The notes below the pieces were generated by a model. It saw only the letters and a list, made by a program, of their open reading frames with translations. It was not told the origin of the DNA and did no database searches. Source: an uncultured Bacteroidales bacterium (GTDB lineage: Bacteria; Bacteroidota; Bacteroidia; Bacteroidales; Paludibacteraceae). Taken from it: 64,000 nt of DNA. How positions within the stretch are numbered: position 1 is the stretch's first letter; each line of letters starts with the position of its first letter. Of this stretch, positions 18,066 through 27,824 are shown in pieces. The DNA is taken from NCBI GenBank assembly GCA_903901975.1, contig CAIUTB010000040.1:17775-81774 (forward strand). The letters run 5' to 3'. The position numbers were made by a program, and so were the translations under genes.

Positions 18066-18073
18066 CAAAGATA
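18066..18073 (-). promoter_or_regulatory. putative -7 element for NUDIX regulator
   Basis: TATCTTTG on the minus strand, 13 nt upstream of the start codon, fits TAnnTTTG. It would give a very short leader; the -33 box is unclear. Confidence 0.35.
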
Positions 18074-18167
18074 CATATTTTTTGAATTTGTTTAGTGTCA
18101 TATACACACAATTATTTTGATTATTATAAAAACAAGTGACTTAGTCTAAAAAGATACGTACTATCCT

Positions 18168-18199
18168 TTTGTTAGTTCATTAAATCCTGATTATATTTG
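18168..18199 (+). promoter_or_regulatory. Bacteroidota promoter for the TPR/HTH regulator
   Basis: TTTG (18168-18171), a 20-nt spacer, then TATATTTG (18192-18199) is a full match to the -33/-7 consensus. The frame of the downstream gene is open back to 18197, inside this -7 box, so the true start must be downstream; ATG 18320 fits. Confidence 0.75.
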
Positions 18200-18319
18200 C
18201 AGAAGAAAAGTATTGTTTTTTCTAAAACCAACGTTCTCAAGCTAATCGAACATATTATTAATGAGTTAATTTGTTTACTATCTATTTTGAAATTTAACTG
18301 TATTTGCCAAGCCTATAAA

Positions 18320-19963
18320 ATGAAAAATAAATTAATTATTTTACTTTTTCTTACACTTCCACCTTGCTTCGTTTTTTCACAAAATGCACTGGATTCCTTG
18401 TTGACCCGAATAGATAGTTTAATCAATGAATCAACTCTTTATTCAACAAAAAAGGAGGTTCGTATAAAAGGAATGAAGGATCAATTAAAAAGAAAAAAAT
18501 CTGATTCTGAAAAACAATATGAACTTAATTATCAGTTATATAAAGAATATAAATCGTATATAAGTGATTCTGCCATTTATTACCTGCGTAAAAATGTAGA
18601 AATAGCTACTAAATTGAATGATAAAGAACGAATAAATCAATGTCAAATTCAACTTGCCTACTTAATGGGTTCTTTAGGAATGTACAAAGAGGGGGTGGAT
18701 ATTCTTGAAACAATTAATCGAACGAAACTATCATCACACTTAATTTGCGATTATTATGCAGCCTATGATCATATATATGGCGAATTAGCATTTTATACTC
18801 AGGATAAAGAAAGTGCAAAGCACTATCGTCAGATTTCAACTAATTATAAAGATTCGTTGAATAATTGTTTACCTATACACGATGAGTTACGGTTGATTTT
18901 GAAAGAAACGTATTTTCGTGATATTGGAAATTACACTGAAGCAGGTAAATTAAATGATATTCAGCTTCTCAAAGCAAAAAAAGAAACTCCGGAATATGCA
19001 TTAACAACTTTCTACAGGGCTTTGTTATACAGAAGGCAGGGTAAAATTGAAGAAGAAAAATATTATTTGGCGCTATCCGTCCTTTCAGATATTGCCATTG
19101 CGAATAAAGATCATGCTTCATTGTTTATGTTAGCCCGAATTCTATATAATCAGGGCGATATTGAGCGGGCATATAACTATATTCGGTTCTCGTGGAGTGA
19201 AACCGTTTTTTATAATGCCCGTTTGAGGAGTTTACAGAGCGCATCTATATTATCACTAATTGATAAAACCTATCAGGCCAAAATTGAAAAGCAAAAATCA
19301 CGCCTCAAGGATTACCTGATTTTAATAAGTATTTTACTTTTAATTTTGTCTTTTATTGCGTATTATCTAAACCGGCAAATGAAGCGGTCGAAAGTTTTAC
19401 AGAAAAATATTCAAGAAGCAAACATTCAGCTTGAAAATATAAACGAGGAGCTGAAGCAATTGAATGTTCAATTGTTATCTACTAATATTGACCTTTCGGA
19501 GGCTAATAAAATAAAAGAGGAATATATTGGGCGATTTATTAAGCTCTGTTCAACTTATATCGACAAGTTGGATAGTTACCGTAGAATGATTAATAAAAAA
19601 ATATCCAGTGGCCAAACTGCCGAAGTTTTAAAAATTACCCGTTCACAAGATGTTTTGGATAAGGAGTTTGAAGAGCTTTATGCCAATTTTGATGCTGCTT
19701 TTCTTCAATTATTTCCTGATTTTGTAAATAAAGTAAATGATTTATTTATCGAAGAAGATAATATTGTACTTAAAAGAGATGAAATATTCAATACGGAGTT
19801 AAGAATTCTGGCATTAATTCGATTGGGCATTAATGATAGTCAGCAAATAGCTGATTTTCTGAGATACTCAGTTAATACCATATACAACTATAGGGCTAAA
19901 ATTAAAAACAGAGCCAATGTAACACGAACTGATTTTGAAAGTTTAATTATGCTGATTAGATAA
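18320..19963 (+). CDS. membrane-spanning TPR regulator with C-terminal HTH (DUF6377 type)
   Basis: With the start at ATG 18320 the 547-residue protein begins with a signal peptide (MKNKLIILLFLTLPPCFVFS). The order is: TPR-like helices (~40-320) on the periplasmic side, one transmembrane helix (~331-351, YLILISILLLILSFIAYYL), a cytoplasmic coiled coil (~360-405), and a C-terminal LuxR-like HTH (LGINDSQQIADFLRYSVNTI). Bacteroidota use proteins of this layout as glycan-locus regulators, sensing outside and binding DNA inside. It precedes the polysaccharide-utilisation region and is the obvious candidate to control it. No receiver or kinase domain is present. Confidence 0.8.
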   Translation: MKNKLIILLFLTLPPCFVFSQNALDSLLTRIDSLINESTLYSTKKEVRIKGMKDQLKRKKSDSEKQYELNYQLYKEYKSYISDSAIYYLRKNVEIATKLNDKERINQCQIQLAYLMGSLGMYKEGVDILETINRTKLSSHLICDYYAAYDHIYGELAFYTQDKESAKHYRQISTNYKDSLNNCLPIHDELRLILKETYFRDIGNYTEAGKLNDIQLLKAKKETPEYALTTFYRALLYRRQGKIEEEKYYLALSVLSDIAIANKDHASLFMLARILYNQGDIERAYNYIRFSWSETVFYNARLRSLQSASILSLIDKTYQAKIEKQKSRLKDYLILISILLLILSFIAYYLNRQMKRSKVLQKNIQEANIQLENINEELKQLNVQLLSTNIDLSEANKIKEEYIGRFIKLCSTYIDKLDSYRRMINKKISSGQTAEVLKITRSQDVLDKEFEELYANFDAAFLQLFPDFVNKVNDLFIEEDNIVLKRDEIFNTELRILALIRLGINDSQQIADFLRYSVNTIYNYRAKIKNRANVTRTDFESLIMLIR

Positions 19964-20001
19964 TATTCGGAATTTTCCAATTTCTTTTTATACGCTATAC
20001 T

Positions 20002-20038
20002 ACAGAGTTCAGGTTTATAACCTGAACTCTGTTTTTTT
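20002..20038 (+). terminator. intrinsic terminator after the HTH regulator
   Basis: A perfect 14-bp stem (ACAGAGTTCAGGTT / AACCTGAACTCTGT) with loop TAT is followed by six T. It ends the regulator transcript 39 nt after the stop. Confidence 0.9.
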
Positions 20039-20418
20039 CTCTATAGCCATTCTTCTTTCGTGTTCTATTTAAAACGATAGGTTTTGTTTATGTAAACAGT
20101 ATTATTTATTGATGAATTCATTTTTAGTTGTTAATTTGATAGAAAAATAAATATTTATTCAGTAAATAGCTGCTTAATCATTTTTGTATTCGATTGTCTG
20201 GAAGTGTTATGATAATAACCCCAATAGCTAATCCACTTTTTTTTAGGTGTGCCAAAATTGTAAGTTCTTTATTATAAATAATATAGGGTGTATTTTATTG
20301 AACACTCATTCACTTTTTTATTCACGCTAAAATATTGAATAGCTGATTAAACTATTTTTGTTGAACGAAAGTGTAATAAATACACTATCACTTAAAACAA
20401 TTTAATCATTTATTTATC
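20039..20418 (+). other. long leader region before the T9SS protein pair
   Basis: 380 AT-rich bases without a gene. A TATTTTTG -7 candidate lies at 20353-20360, 58 nt before the ATG, but no properly spaced -33 TTG is seen. No other structure stands out. Confidence 0.4.
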
Positions 20419-22221
20419 ATGAAAAACGCATTATTACTATCAATCTTACTTTTTCTGTCACTAAGTTTAGCAGCTCAAACATTAGAGAAGAATATCTTAA
20501 TTGACTTTGGTCCGGTGGCTTCACCGGGATTAAGCACTGCAAATCCAGATGCCAATTTAAATTATTGGAATAACCACAATGCATTGACTGCACTTTCCAC
20601 TACCGCACTTGTTGATACAACTAATACAGCTAGTGGCATTACACTGAATATTGTGACTGCTTTCTTGGCAAATGGAGGAAGTAGTTCCGGAGGTTTGACC
20701 ACTCCATCAACAGCTTTATTGGGAAATTTCGCTATAGCAAATGCTACGCAAGATTATTTCTTCACACAAAATAATCAAAATGGCACCAGTACTTCTACTA
20801 TGAAGTTTACGGGTTTGAATTTAGCTAAAGGCTATCGGTTTCAGATTTTTGGTTGTAGAATAACTGCAGACCCGATAAGAACGTCGAGATATACTTTTAC
20901 AGGAGCAACATCAACTGTGGGAACTCTGCAAACTTCAGGCACCAATCTAGGGGGGACAGGAGTAAACGGAAATAATAGTACGATTTATTCAACACCAATA
21001 ATTTATGCGGATGCAAATGGGGAGATAAAACTTGATTTATCTATAGTAACGGGTGGGTATGCTTATATCAATGTTATGAGAATTCAGCAATATACTGCTC
21101 CCAAAGTTAATGTAACAAGTATTGCAGTTTCAGGAACAGCTATTTCAACTGAAAGTGGTACAACTCAAATGACAGCAACAATAACTCCATCGAATGCAAC
21201 CGTGCAGGATGTGACTTGGAGTGTAAATGATCCTTCCATTGCAACTATAAACTCTGCAGGTTTACTTACTGCAAAGAAAAATGGAGCAGTAACTGTAACA
21301 GCAACTACTAAAGAAGTTGGATCTACCATATATGGAACGGCAGCAATAGTTGTAACAAATCAATCCGTTTTAGTTCCTACAAAACAACTATTTATTGATT
21401 TTGGTCCAAATGATGTAACCAATGGAAACACGACCTTAAGTCCGGATGCAAATAACAATTACTGGAATAATGCAACTGATCCGGCCCTGACAGCTACTCC
21501 TGTAAGTTTGATTGATAATGCAAATTCAGCTACCGGATTTAGTTTAGTGATTACGACAGCCATGACCAGAAATGGAATATTAAGTGGTGGTTTACTGGCT
21601 CCTAACAGTTCCTTTTTAGGTGAGTTTGCAGTTGCAACAGCCACCCAGGATTTTTTCTTTACCACCAATGCTACGACTCCGGGGCAATTGAAAATAACAG
21701 GACTTGACCCTAATAAGCAATATAAGTTTCGTATTTTTGGAAGCAGGGATGTTTCTGAAACCCGCATAGCCAGTTATACTTTCACCGGTTCAAACACGAT
21801 GAACGGAACACTTCAGACATCAGGAGCCAATTTGGGAGGTATAGGGGTAAACGGTAATAATAGCAGCATTTTTTCTTCCACTATGATTTCTCCGAATGCC
21901 AGTGGAGAGATTACAGTTGATTTGGCTGTTTTGGTGGGTACTTATTCACACCTGAATATAATGAAAATAGAAGAGTATACTAATCTAACAACTTCGATAA
22001 ATAAACAATCAGATACTTCAATGAAAGTTTATCCAGGAATTTTTGATAAAGAATTGAAAATTACAGGGGCTAAAAGTTCAATAGAAATATTTAATATGCT
22101 AGGTATAAGTGTTCTATCTTGTCAGGTTAATTCTGAAAAGCTTTTAAACACTTCAACACTCCAGAAAGGAACTTACATTTTGGTAGTTGATAAAAAAGAA
22201 TGTTTTAAAATAATTAAATAA
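20419..22221 (+). CDS. T9SS-secreted protein with two IDFGP beta-domains and a BIG2 domain
   Basis: The 600-residue protein has a signal peptide (cleavage near SLAAQ) followed by a ~200-residue domain opening NILIDFGP (~25-225). A bacterial Ig-like BIG2 domain comes next (~230-315, TSIAVSGTAI to VTVTATTKEV). A second copy of the first domain (~322-532, LFIDFGPNDVTNG) and a C-terminal T9SS sorting domain (MKVYPG to GTYILVV) complete it. The IDFGP domain ends with a strand of the type YSHLNIMKIEEY, as in malectin-like or other carbohydrate-binding beta-sandwiches, so glycan binding at the cell surface is likely. It forms a unit with the next gene, which carries the same domain. No catalytic motif is visible. 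Confidence 0.75.
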   Translation: MKNALLLSILLFLSLSLAAQTLEKNILIDFGPVASPGLSTANPDANLNYWNNHNALTALSTTALVDTTNTASGITLNIVTAFLANGGSSSGGLTTPSTALLGNFAIANATQDYFFTQNNQNGTSTSTMKFTGLNLAKGYRFQIFGCRITADPIRTSRYTFTGATSTVGTLQTSGTNLGGTGVNGNNSTIYSTPIIYADANGEIKLDLSIVTGGYAYINVMRIQQYTAPKVNVTSIAVSGTAISTESGTTQMTATITPSNATVQDVTWSVNDPSIATINSAGLLTAKKNGAVTVTATTKEVGSTIYGTAAIVVTNQSVLVPTKQLFIDFGPNDVTNGNTTLSPDANNNYWNNATDPALTATPVSLIDNANSATGFSLVITTAMTRNGILSGGLLAPNSSFLGEFAVATATQDFFFTTNATTPGQLKITGLDPNKQYKFRIFGSRDVSETRIASYTFTGSNTMNGTLQTSGANLGGIGVNGNNSSIFSSTMISPNASGEITVDLAVLVGTYSHLNIMKIEEYTNLTTSINKQSDTSMKVYPGIFDKELKITGAKSSIEIFNMLGISVLSCQVNSEKLLNTSTLQKGTYILVVDKKECFKIIK

Positions 22222-22261
22222 TTCCTTCGCTTTTACATTCATAAAAACAAAAATAAAGTTC

Positions 22262-25200
22262 ATGAAAAAAATATTATTGCTTGCGAGCATTTTCTGCATA
22301 CTTGTAAATTCCGGAGCTCAAACATTGAACCAGCGCTTATTTATTGATTTTGGTCCCAATGATGTTACGAACGGAAATATAACTGTAAGTCCCGACCTTA
22401 ATGGTAATTACTGGAATAATGCCATTGATAACACCTTGAATGCAACATTAGCCTTGAAAAATGCGTTGAATGCAACTACCCCTTTTAATTTAGTGGTTAC
22501 AAAGGCAATGTCGAAGAATGGTATTGCGTCTGGTGGATTATTAGCTCCAAGTGCAACACTTTTAGGTGAATTTGCAATAGCAACAGCTACTCAGGATTAT
22601 TTTTTCACTACAAATGCCAGCACTCCCGGACAATTAAAAATTACGGGTCTGGATCCTTCTAAACAATATAAATTTTATATGTTTGGTAGTCGTAGTACAA
22701 CTGAGACCAGATTTGTAAAGTATACGCTTACAGGTACTAATTCGATGTTTGGACTTCTTCAAACGTCAGGAACAAACCTTGGAGGTACTGGGATAAATGG
22801 AAATACAAGTGCTATTTTCACTTCAGATATGATTTTTCCAACTACTGCGGGTGAAATTGTAATTGATATTGCTGTTTCTTCGGGAACTTATGCACATCTC
22901 AACATACTGAAGTTGGAAGAATATAGCGGACCGGTGATTAATGTAACCGGTGTAAGCGTATCAGGCAATGATATCACAGTTTCAGGTGCAACTTCACAGA
23001 TGATAGCAACAATTTCTCCTTCAACAGCTACTATTAAATCAGTATCGTGGACAGTAAGTGATAATACTGTTGCAAGTGTTGATGGGAATGGAATTGTATA
23101 TCCGAAGAAAAACGGTACAGTGACTGTTACTGCGACATCATCACAGGCAGGTACTGTAATTGCCGGCACTAAACAAATTACGATAAATAATCAACAATCA
23201 ACGCTCTATTTTTCGGGAACGGCTACTGAAAATGGCAATAATTTAGCAACCGCAATTCCCATGAAAATGGTTACTGATCAGCAGGGTCTTATAATTAGTG
23301 GAATATTTGAAATTTATACTTCGTTGAATGCATCCGGCACATTTAATTTTTATACAACAAAGGACCTTGGCACAGCAATAGTTTATGGTACAGGAGCTTC
23401 GGCAGGAACAATTCAATCTGGTGAGGCAGGCATTGATCCTGCTGAAACAGGAACCGTGTTGATTACAGTGAACGTGACAAATAATACCTATACCATTCTT
23501 CCTATTACAAATTGGAGTATTGTGGGAAGTACAATTCCAAGTGCATGGAATGGTGATGTGCCTCTGAGCTATCAGGGGAATGGAATTTGGTCAAGTACCG
23601 TTGCGCTTACAACTCTGGCTGCATCGGGTGATACACCCCGTTTTAATTTCAGAGCAAATGGTTCGTGGAGTTATGTAATGAAAAAAGTAACCGGAACTAC
23701 AAATTCCTTGAGAATGGAATCTCAGGCAACCACCTATGGTGTTGCTGTTGGAGATATTCTTATGAATTATGGAACTTTTGTTATTACACTCGACTTGCGG
23801 AATTATACTTATTCAGTGGCTTGTACAGCAATTGATCCGTTAAAGATTTCAGTAATGGGTTCATCAGTCGCCAATGGATACGGTGCAACAAATCAGCTTG
23901 GTTATGCTTATAAATACTCACAAATATTAGCCCAACGCTATACGGATGGAAAAGGACAAAACTGGACTTATTCGAATATTTGTGTGAACGGAAATAGTAC
24001 AGTCGATGTATTGAATCGCTGGGATAATGATTTGTTGAACGATTGCAGTTCGTATGTTATCTATGGTCTTTCGCTTGGTAATGAAGGTATTATTGGTGGC
24101 GGACAGCCTATCTACGATCAGTTCAAAAACAACTTGTTGCTATTGATCTCAAAAGCACGGGCTGTTGGGAAAATTCCAGTAGTGATGAATAATTATACCC
24201 GAAATGATTATACTGCTACTGAATACGCTTTTATTAAACAAATTGATATGCTTATTCACGAGTGGGATGTTCCGAGTATAAATATGTTGGGGGCTGTTGA
24301 TAATGGAACCGGACAATATGCCACAGGATACTTTTTTGATGCATTGCATCCAAATGATTTGGGACATGCTGAAATATCCTATGCAATGGTATCTACTTTA
24401 TTTGAAGCTTTACAAGCAGGAAAAGCTCAACCGGTTAAGAAAAGTGGAACCTATATTCTATCCGGTAAATCCGGAAGTTCTGACAAACTGGTTTTTGTCC
24501 CTGATAATATGATTCATCCATTCACTCTGTCATTTGATATTAAAACCAGTACCACTGGAACGATTGCTTCATTTAAACAGGGTACAAGTAATGGATTAAT
24601 CAAAATTCAAGCCATCACCGGATTTATAACTTATACATCACCTAATGGCGGAACAATAACCGGAAATGTAGCTGTAAATGATGGACAATGGCATAAAATA
24701 ACCTTATCGCATTTTTATGCTCGGGGTGAAACTTTATTGTATAGTGACAATCATCTTGCCGGTAGTCTGGCAGAGAAACTAATAGCCGAAAAGTTCATTT
24801 TGAATGATCTGAATGCTCCGGATTTTATTTATTACAAGGACTGGTTATTTTATCGTTCGGGTATGAATTCAACTGAAGTAGCTGCTTTAAATAATAATGA
24901 AATGCTTAAATCCAGCCTGGAATTATATTCACCACTCGATGGACAAGCCGTTTTAAGTCAAGATCCACTTGTTAATCTTGCTCAAAGCACGAATAAAATT
25001 CAAAAAAGTCAATTGTCAACGGGTTTGCAACAAAGTTTACAATCTGCAGATTTAAGTATTTATCCTAATCCGGTTTCAGAAACTCTTAGAATAAACGGAT
25101 TATCCGGATCAGGAATCTATGAATGTACTATATATGGCATTGATGGACGAATAGTTCTTAAACAACAAATTGCCAGAACGAATGAAATTAATACAGCAAA

Positions 25201-25282
25201 TTTGTCTCCTACATTTTATTTGTTGACTTTAATCGAGAAAAATTCATCTGAAAAAGTGACCTTGAGCTTTTCAAAGAAGTAG
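22262..25282 (+). CDS. multidomain T9SS SGNH-hydrolase (carbohydrate esterase-like)
   Basis: The 1006-residue protein has a signal peptide, an IDFGP domain (~23-225) and a BIG2 domain (~230-312). Two SusE/SusF-like beta repeats (~315-520, WSIVGSTIPSAWNGDVPL) precede an SGNH hydrolase domain (~528-720). A LamG-like jelly roll (~730-900, FVPDNMIHPFTLSFDIKT) and a T9SS sorting domain (YPNPVSETLRI) end the chain. In the SGNH part, VMGSSVANGYG replaces GDSL with the Ser nucleophile, and DALHPNDLGH supplies the Asp-x-x-His. Such enzymes deacetylate polysaccharides. The IDFGP domain is closely related to those of the gene upstream, pointing to recent duplication. The substrate is unknown. Confidence 0.82.
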   Translation: MKKILLLASIFCILVNSGAQTLNQRLFIDFGPNDVTNGNITVSPDLNGNYWNNAIDNTLNATLALKNALNATTPFNLVVTKAMSKNGIASGGLLAPSATLLGEFAIATATQDYFFTTNASTPGQLKITGLDPSKQYKFYMFGSRSTTETRFVKYTLTGTNSMFGLLQTSGTNLGGTGINGNTSAIFTSDMIFPTTAGEIVIDIAVSSGTYAHLNILKLEEYSGPVINVTGVSVSGNDITVSGATSQMIATISPSTATIKSVSWTVSDNTVASVDGNGIVYPKKNGTVTVTATSSQAGTVIAGTKQITINNQQSTLYFSGTATENGNNLATAIPMKMVTDQQGLIISGIFEIYTSLNASGTFNFYTTKDLGTAIVYGTGASAGTIQSGEAGIDPAETGTVLITVNVTNNTYTILPITNWSIVGSTIPSAWNGDVPLSYQGNGIWSSTVALTTLAASGDTPRFNFRANGSWSYVMKKVTGTTNSLRMESQATTYGVAVGDILMNYGTFVITLDLRNYTYSVACTAIDPLKISVMGSSVANGYGATNQLGYAYKYSQILAQRYTDGKGQNWTYSNICVNGNSTVDVLNRWDNDLLNDCSSYVIYGLSLGNEGIIGGGQPIYDQFKNNLLLLISKARAVGKIPVVMNNYTRNDYTATEYAFIKQIDMLIHEWDVPSINMLGAVDNGTGQYATGYFFDALHPNDLGHAEISYAMVSTLFEALQAGKAQPVKKSGTYILSGKSGSSDKLVFVPDNMIHPFTLSFDIKTSTTGTIASFKQGTSNGLIKIQAITGFITYTSPNGGTITGNVAVNDGQWHKITLSHFYARGETLLYSDNHLAGSLAEKLIAEKFILNDLNAPDFIYYKDWLFYRSGMNSTEVAALNNNEMLKSSLELYSPLDGQAVLSQDPLVNLAQSTNKIQKSQLSTGLQQSLQSADLSIYPNPVSETLRINGLSGSGIYECTIYGIDGRIVLKQQIARTNEINTANLSPTFYLLTLIEKNSSEKVTLSFSKK

Positions 25283-25309
25283 TATTTAAAAAACCTTAGT
25301 ATTTTAATT

Positions 25310-25344
25310 ATAGCGGCTGTAATCTAATGATTTACAGTCGCTAT
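25310..25344 (+). terminator. terminator-like hairpin after the SGNH gene
   Basis: ATAGCGGCTGTAA and TTACAGTCGCTAT form a 13-bp stem with one G-T pair and a 9-nt loop. A T-run follows only after a gap of ~10 nt. Confidence 0.65.
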
Positions 25345-25517
25345 TATTAAAATTTGTTTTTTCATCTGAAATTCAACCGTTCAGTTATTCAACTTTTCCG
25401 TATATTGTAGATAAAAATAATAATTAGAATCAATGACAATCATCAATCCTTGAAATTTAAAAGTAATATTTTTTTTCGGAACAAAATGATACTTAGTGTA
25501 AAATAAACACATATTTG

Positions 25518-25549
25518 TTTGGAGAATCTAAAAATACATTCTATATTTG
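25518..25549 (+). promoter_or_regulatory. promoter of the GH3-SusCD-GH30 operon
   Basis: TTTG (25518-25521), a 20-nt spacer and TATATTTG (25542-25549) match the Bacteroidota consensus fully. It excludes the upstream TTG at 25515 as a start and supports ATG 25599, leaving a leader of ~45 nt. Confidence 0.75.
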
Positions 25550-25598
25550 CACAGAAATTACTTATTGTGTTTCTGACACTAAATCAAAATATGAAAAA

Positions 25599-27806
25599 AT
25601 GAGATTAATCCGAATAGTTTATGTGGGTTTAATATGCCTGATTTTAGCATTTAATCAGGTAAAAGCCCAAAACCCGATTTATTTAGATGTAAATCAACCC
25701 ATCGAAAAAAGAGTAGATCAGGCTCTTTCGTTGATGACACTCGAAGAAAAAGTGGCTATGTGTCACGCTCAATCAAAATTCAGTTCCAGAGGCGTTCCCC
25801 GCCTTGGAATCCCTGAAGTATGGACAGATGATGGTCCTCACGGGATTCGCGAAGAAGTTTACTGGGATAAATGGAGTGGTGCTGGTTGGACAAACGATTC
25901 ATGTACCGCATTTCCTGCACTGACTTGTCTTTCGGCAAGTTTCAATCCTCAAATGGCTTTGAATTATGGTAAAGCCATCGGTGAAGAAGCCCGTTATCGT
26001 AATAAAAATGTTCTGCTCGGTCCGGGTGTAAATATTTACCGCACTCCTCTTAATGGACGCAATTTTGAATATATGGGTGAAGATCCTTATTTGTCATCGC
26101 GCATGGTAGTTCCATACGTTAAAGGTGTTCAACAAAATGGTGTGGCTGTCTGTGTTAAACATTTTGCTTTGAATAATCAGGAAGATAACCGAATGGCTGT
26201 CAATGTACAGGTTAGCGACCGGGCATTATACGAAATCTATTTACCAGCTTTTAAGGCAGCAGTTCAGGAAGGCAAAGCCTGGTCGATTATGGGATCTTAT
26301 AATCGCTTCAGAGGGGAAAATAATTGTCATAATGATTTCTTATTAAATAAAATTCTGAAAAATGATTGGAAATTTGATGGAGTTGTTATTAGCGATTGGG
26401 GTGGAGTTCATAGTACAGATGAAGCTGTAAAAAATGGTCTCGATTTGGAAATGGGAACTTCAACGAATGGATTGACAACCGATGGAACAGCACCTTATTC
26501 GGAATATTTTCTCGCAAATCCCTATTTGCGCGGTTTAAAATCAGGAAAATACAGCGAAACCATGTTGAATGATAAAGTCAGACGGATTTTGAGACTTATT
26601 TTCCGAACCACGATGAGCGCTGATCGTCCTTTCGGAAAATTTGTAAGTCCCGAACATTCTGAAGCTGCCCGTATGATAGCCGAAGAAGGAATTGTGTTAT
26701 TAAAAAACGACAAGCAATTTTTCCCTATTCCGGTTGGAAAATATCAGAAAATAGCTGTAATCGGTGAAAATGCTACCCGCAGCCTGGTTATTGGAGGTGG
26801 TTCTTCTTCATTGAAAGTGGCGTATGAAGTTTCGGCATTAGACGGGTTGATAAAAAAATATGGAAAAGATCATATTGTGTATTCAAAAGGCTATATTTCA
26901 GGCGATAATGACTATAATAAGGAAGTCTCAGTAAAAATAAATACGGATTCATTGATTCATGCTGCTGTAGAAGTGGCTCAACATGCTGATATCGTTTTGG
27001 TTATTGGCGGATTGAACAAAAATCATTTACAGGATAGTGAAGGTGCTGACCGAAAATCAATGGATTTGTCATTTGGACAGGATGAATTGATTTCCGCATT
27101 ACTTCAAGTTAATAAAAAAACGGCAGTAATTTTAAACAGTGGAAATGCAGTTTCAATGCCATGGATAAACGATGTTCGTGCCATTGTTCAGGGTTGGTAT
27201 CTGGGATCAGAAGCCGGTAATGCTCTTGCCAATGTGCTTTCGGGTGAAGTTAATCCTTCAGGAAAATTACCCTTTTCATTTCCAAAAAAACTGGACGATA
27301 ATGCTGCTATAAGTTTTGGTGAAATTTCCTATCCGGGTGTTGGAGATAATGAAGTGTACAAAGAAGACATTCTGGTAGGGTATCGCTGGTTTGATACAAA
27401 AAAAATTACTCCCTTCTTTCCTTTCGGATTCGGATTGTCATATACTACCTTCGAATATGGAAAAATTACTACGGATAAAAAATCGTATTCAGCCGACGAA
27501 ACGATAAAGCTATCATTCAAGTTGAAAAATACAGGAAAAATTTATGGAGCTGATGCTGCACAAGTATATGTATCTCAAAAAATAGCATCAGTAGTTCGTC
27601 CGCTAAAAGAACTTAAAGCTTTCAAAAAGTGTTATTTACATGCAGGAGAAACACAAACCGTGGAAATGGAAATCAAAGCAAAAGACCTGGCTTTCTACAA
27701 CGAAAAAACACAAAGCTGGACATTGGAATCGGGTGAATTTATTCTTTATAATGCAGCTTCTTCTGCCGACTTAAAAAGCAATATTTCTATTCAAATAAAT
27801 AACTAA
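25599..27806 (+). CDS. glycoside hydrolase family 3 beta-glucosidase
   Basis: From ATG 25599 the 735-residue protein begins with a signal peptide (LAFNQVKAQ). The GH3 N-terminal TIM barrel carries the nucleophile Asp266 in VISDWGG and the substrate-binding KHFALNNQE segment. The (alpha/beta)6 domain (GIVLLKNDKQFFPIP) and a C-terminal FnIII-like domain (TFEYGKITTDKKSY) follow. GH3 enzymes remove glucose from the non-reducing end of beta-glucans. It is the first gene of a six-gene operon, 18 nt before susC. In comparable loci for fungal beta-1,6-glucan, a periplasmic GH3 enzyme finishes the oligosaccharides. The exact linkage specificity is inferred from that context. Confidence 0.92.
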   Translation: MRLIRIVYVGLICLILAFNQVKAQNPIYLDVNQPIEKRVDQALSLMTLEEKVAMCHAQSKFSSRGVPRLGIPEVWTDDGPHGIREEVYWDKWSGAGWTNDSCTAFPALTCLSASFNPQMALNYGKAIGEEARYRNKNVLLGPGVNIYRTPLNGRNFEYMGEDPYLSSRMVVPYVKGVQQNGVAVCVKHFALNNQEDNRMAVNVQVSDRALYEIYLPAFKAAVQEGKAWSIMGSYNRFRGENNCHNDFLLNKILKNDWKFDGVVISDWGGVHSTDEAVKNGLDLEMGTSTNGLTTDGTAPYSEYFLANPYLRGLKSGKYSETMLNDKVRRILRLIFRTTMSADRPFGKFVSPEHSEAARMIAEEGIVLLKNDKQFFPIPVGKYQKIAVIGENATRSLVIGGGSSSLKVAYEVSALDGLIKKYGKDHIVYSKGYISGDNDYNKEVSVKINTDSLIHAAVEVAQHADIVLVIGGLNKNHLQDSEGADRKSMDLSFGQDELISALLQVNKKTAVILNSGNAVSMPWINDVRAIVQGWYLGSEAGNALANVLSGEVNPSGKLPFSFPKKLDDNAAISFGEISYPGVGDNEVYKEDILVGYRWFDTKKITPFFPFGFGLSYTTFEYGKITTDKKSYSADETIKLSFKLKNTGKIYGADAAQVYVSQKIASVVRPLKELKAFKKCYLHAGETQTVEMEIKAKDLAFYNEKTQSWTLESGEFILYNAASSADLKSNISIQINN

Positions 27807-27824
27807 CCAAATATTTAATTATCA

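Noticed and set aside
18197..18319. Extended start of the TPR/HTH regulator
   Set aside because: The start would lie in the -7 box of a full promoter, and the signal peptide begins at ATG 18320.
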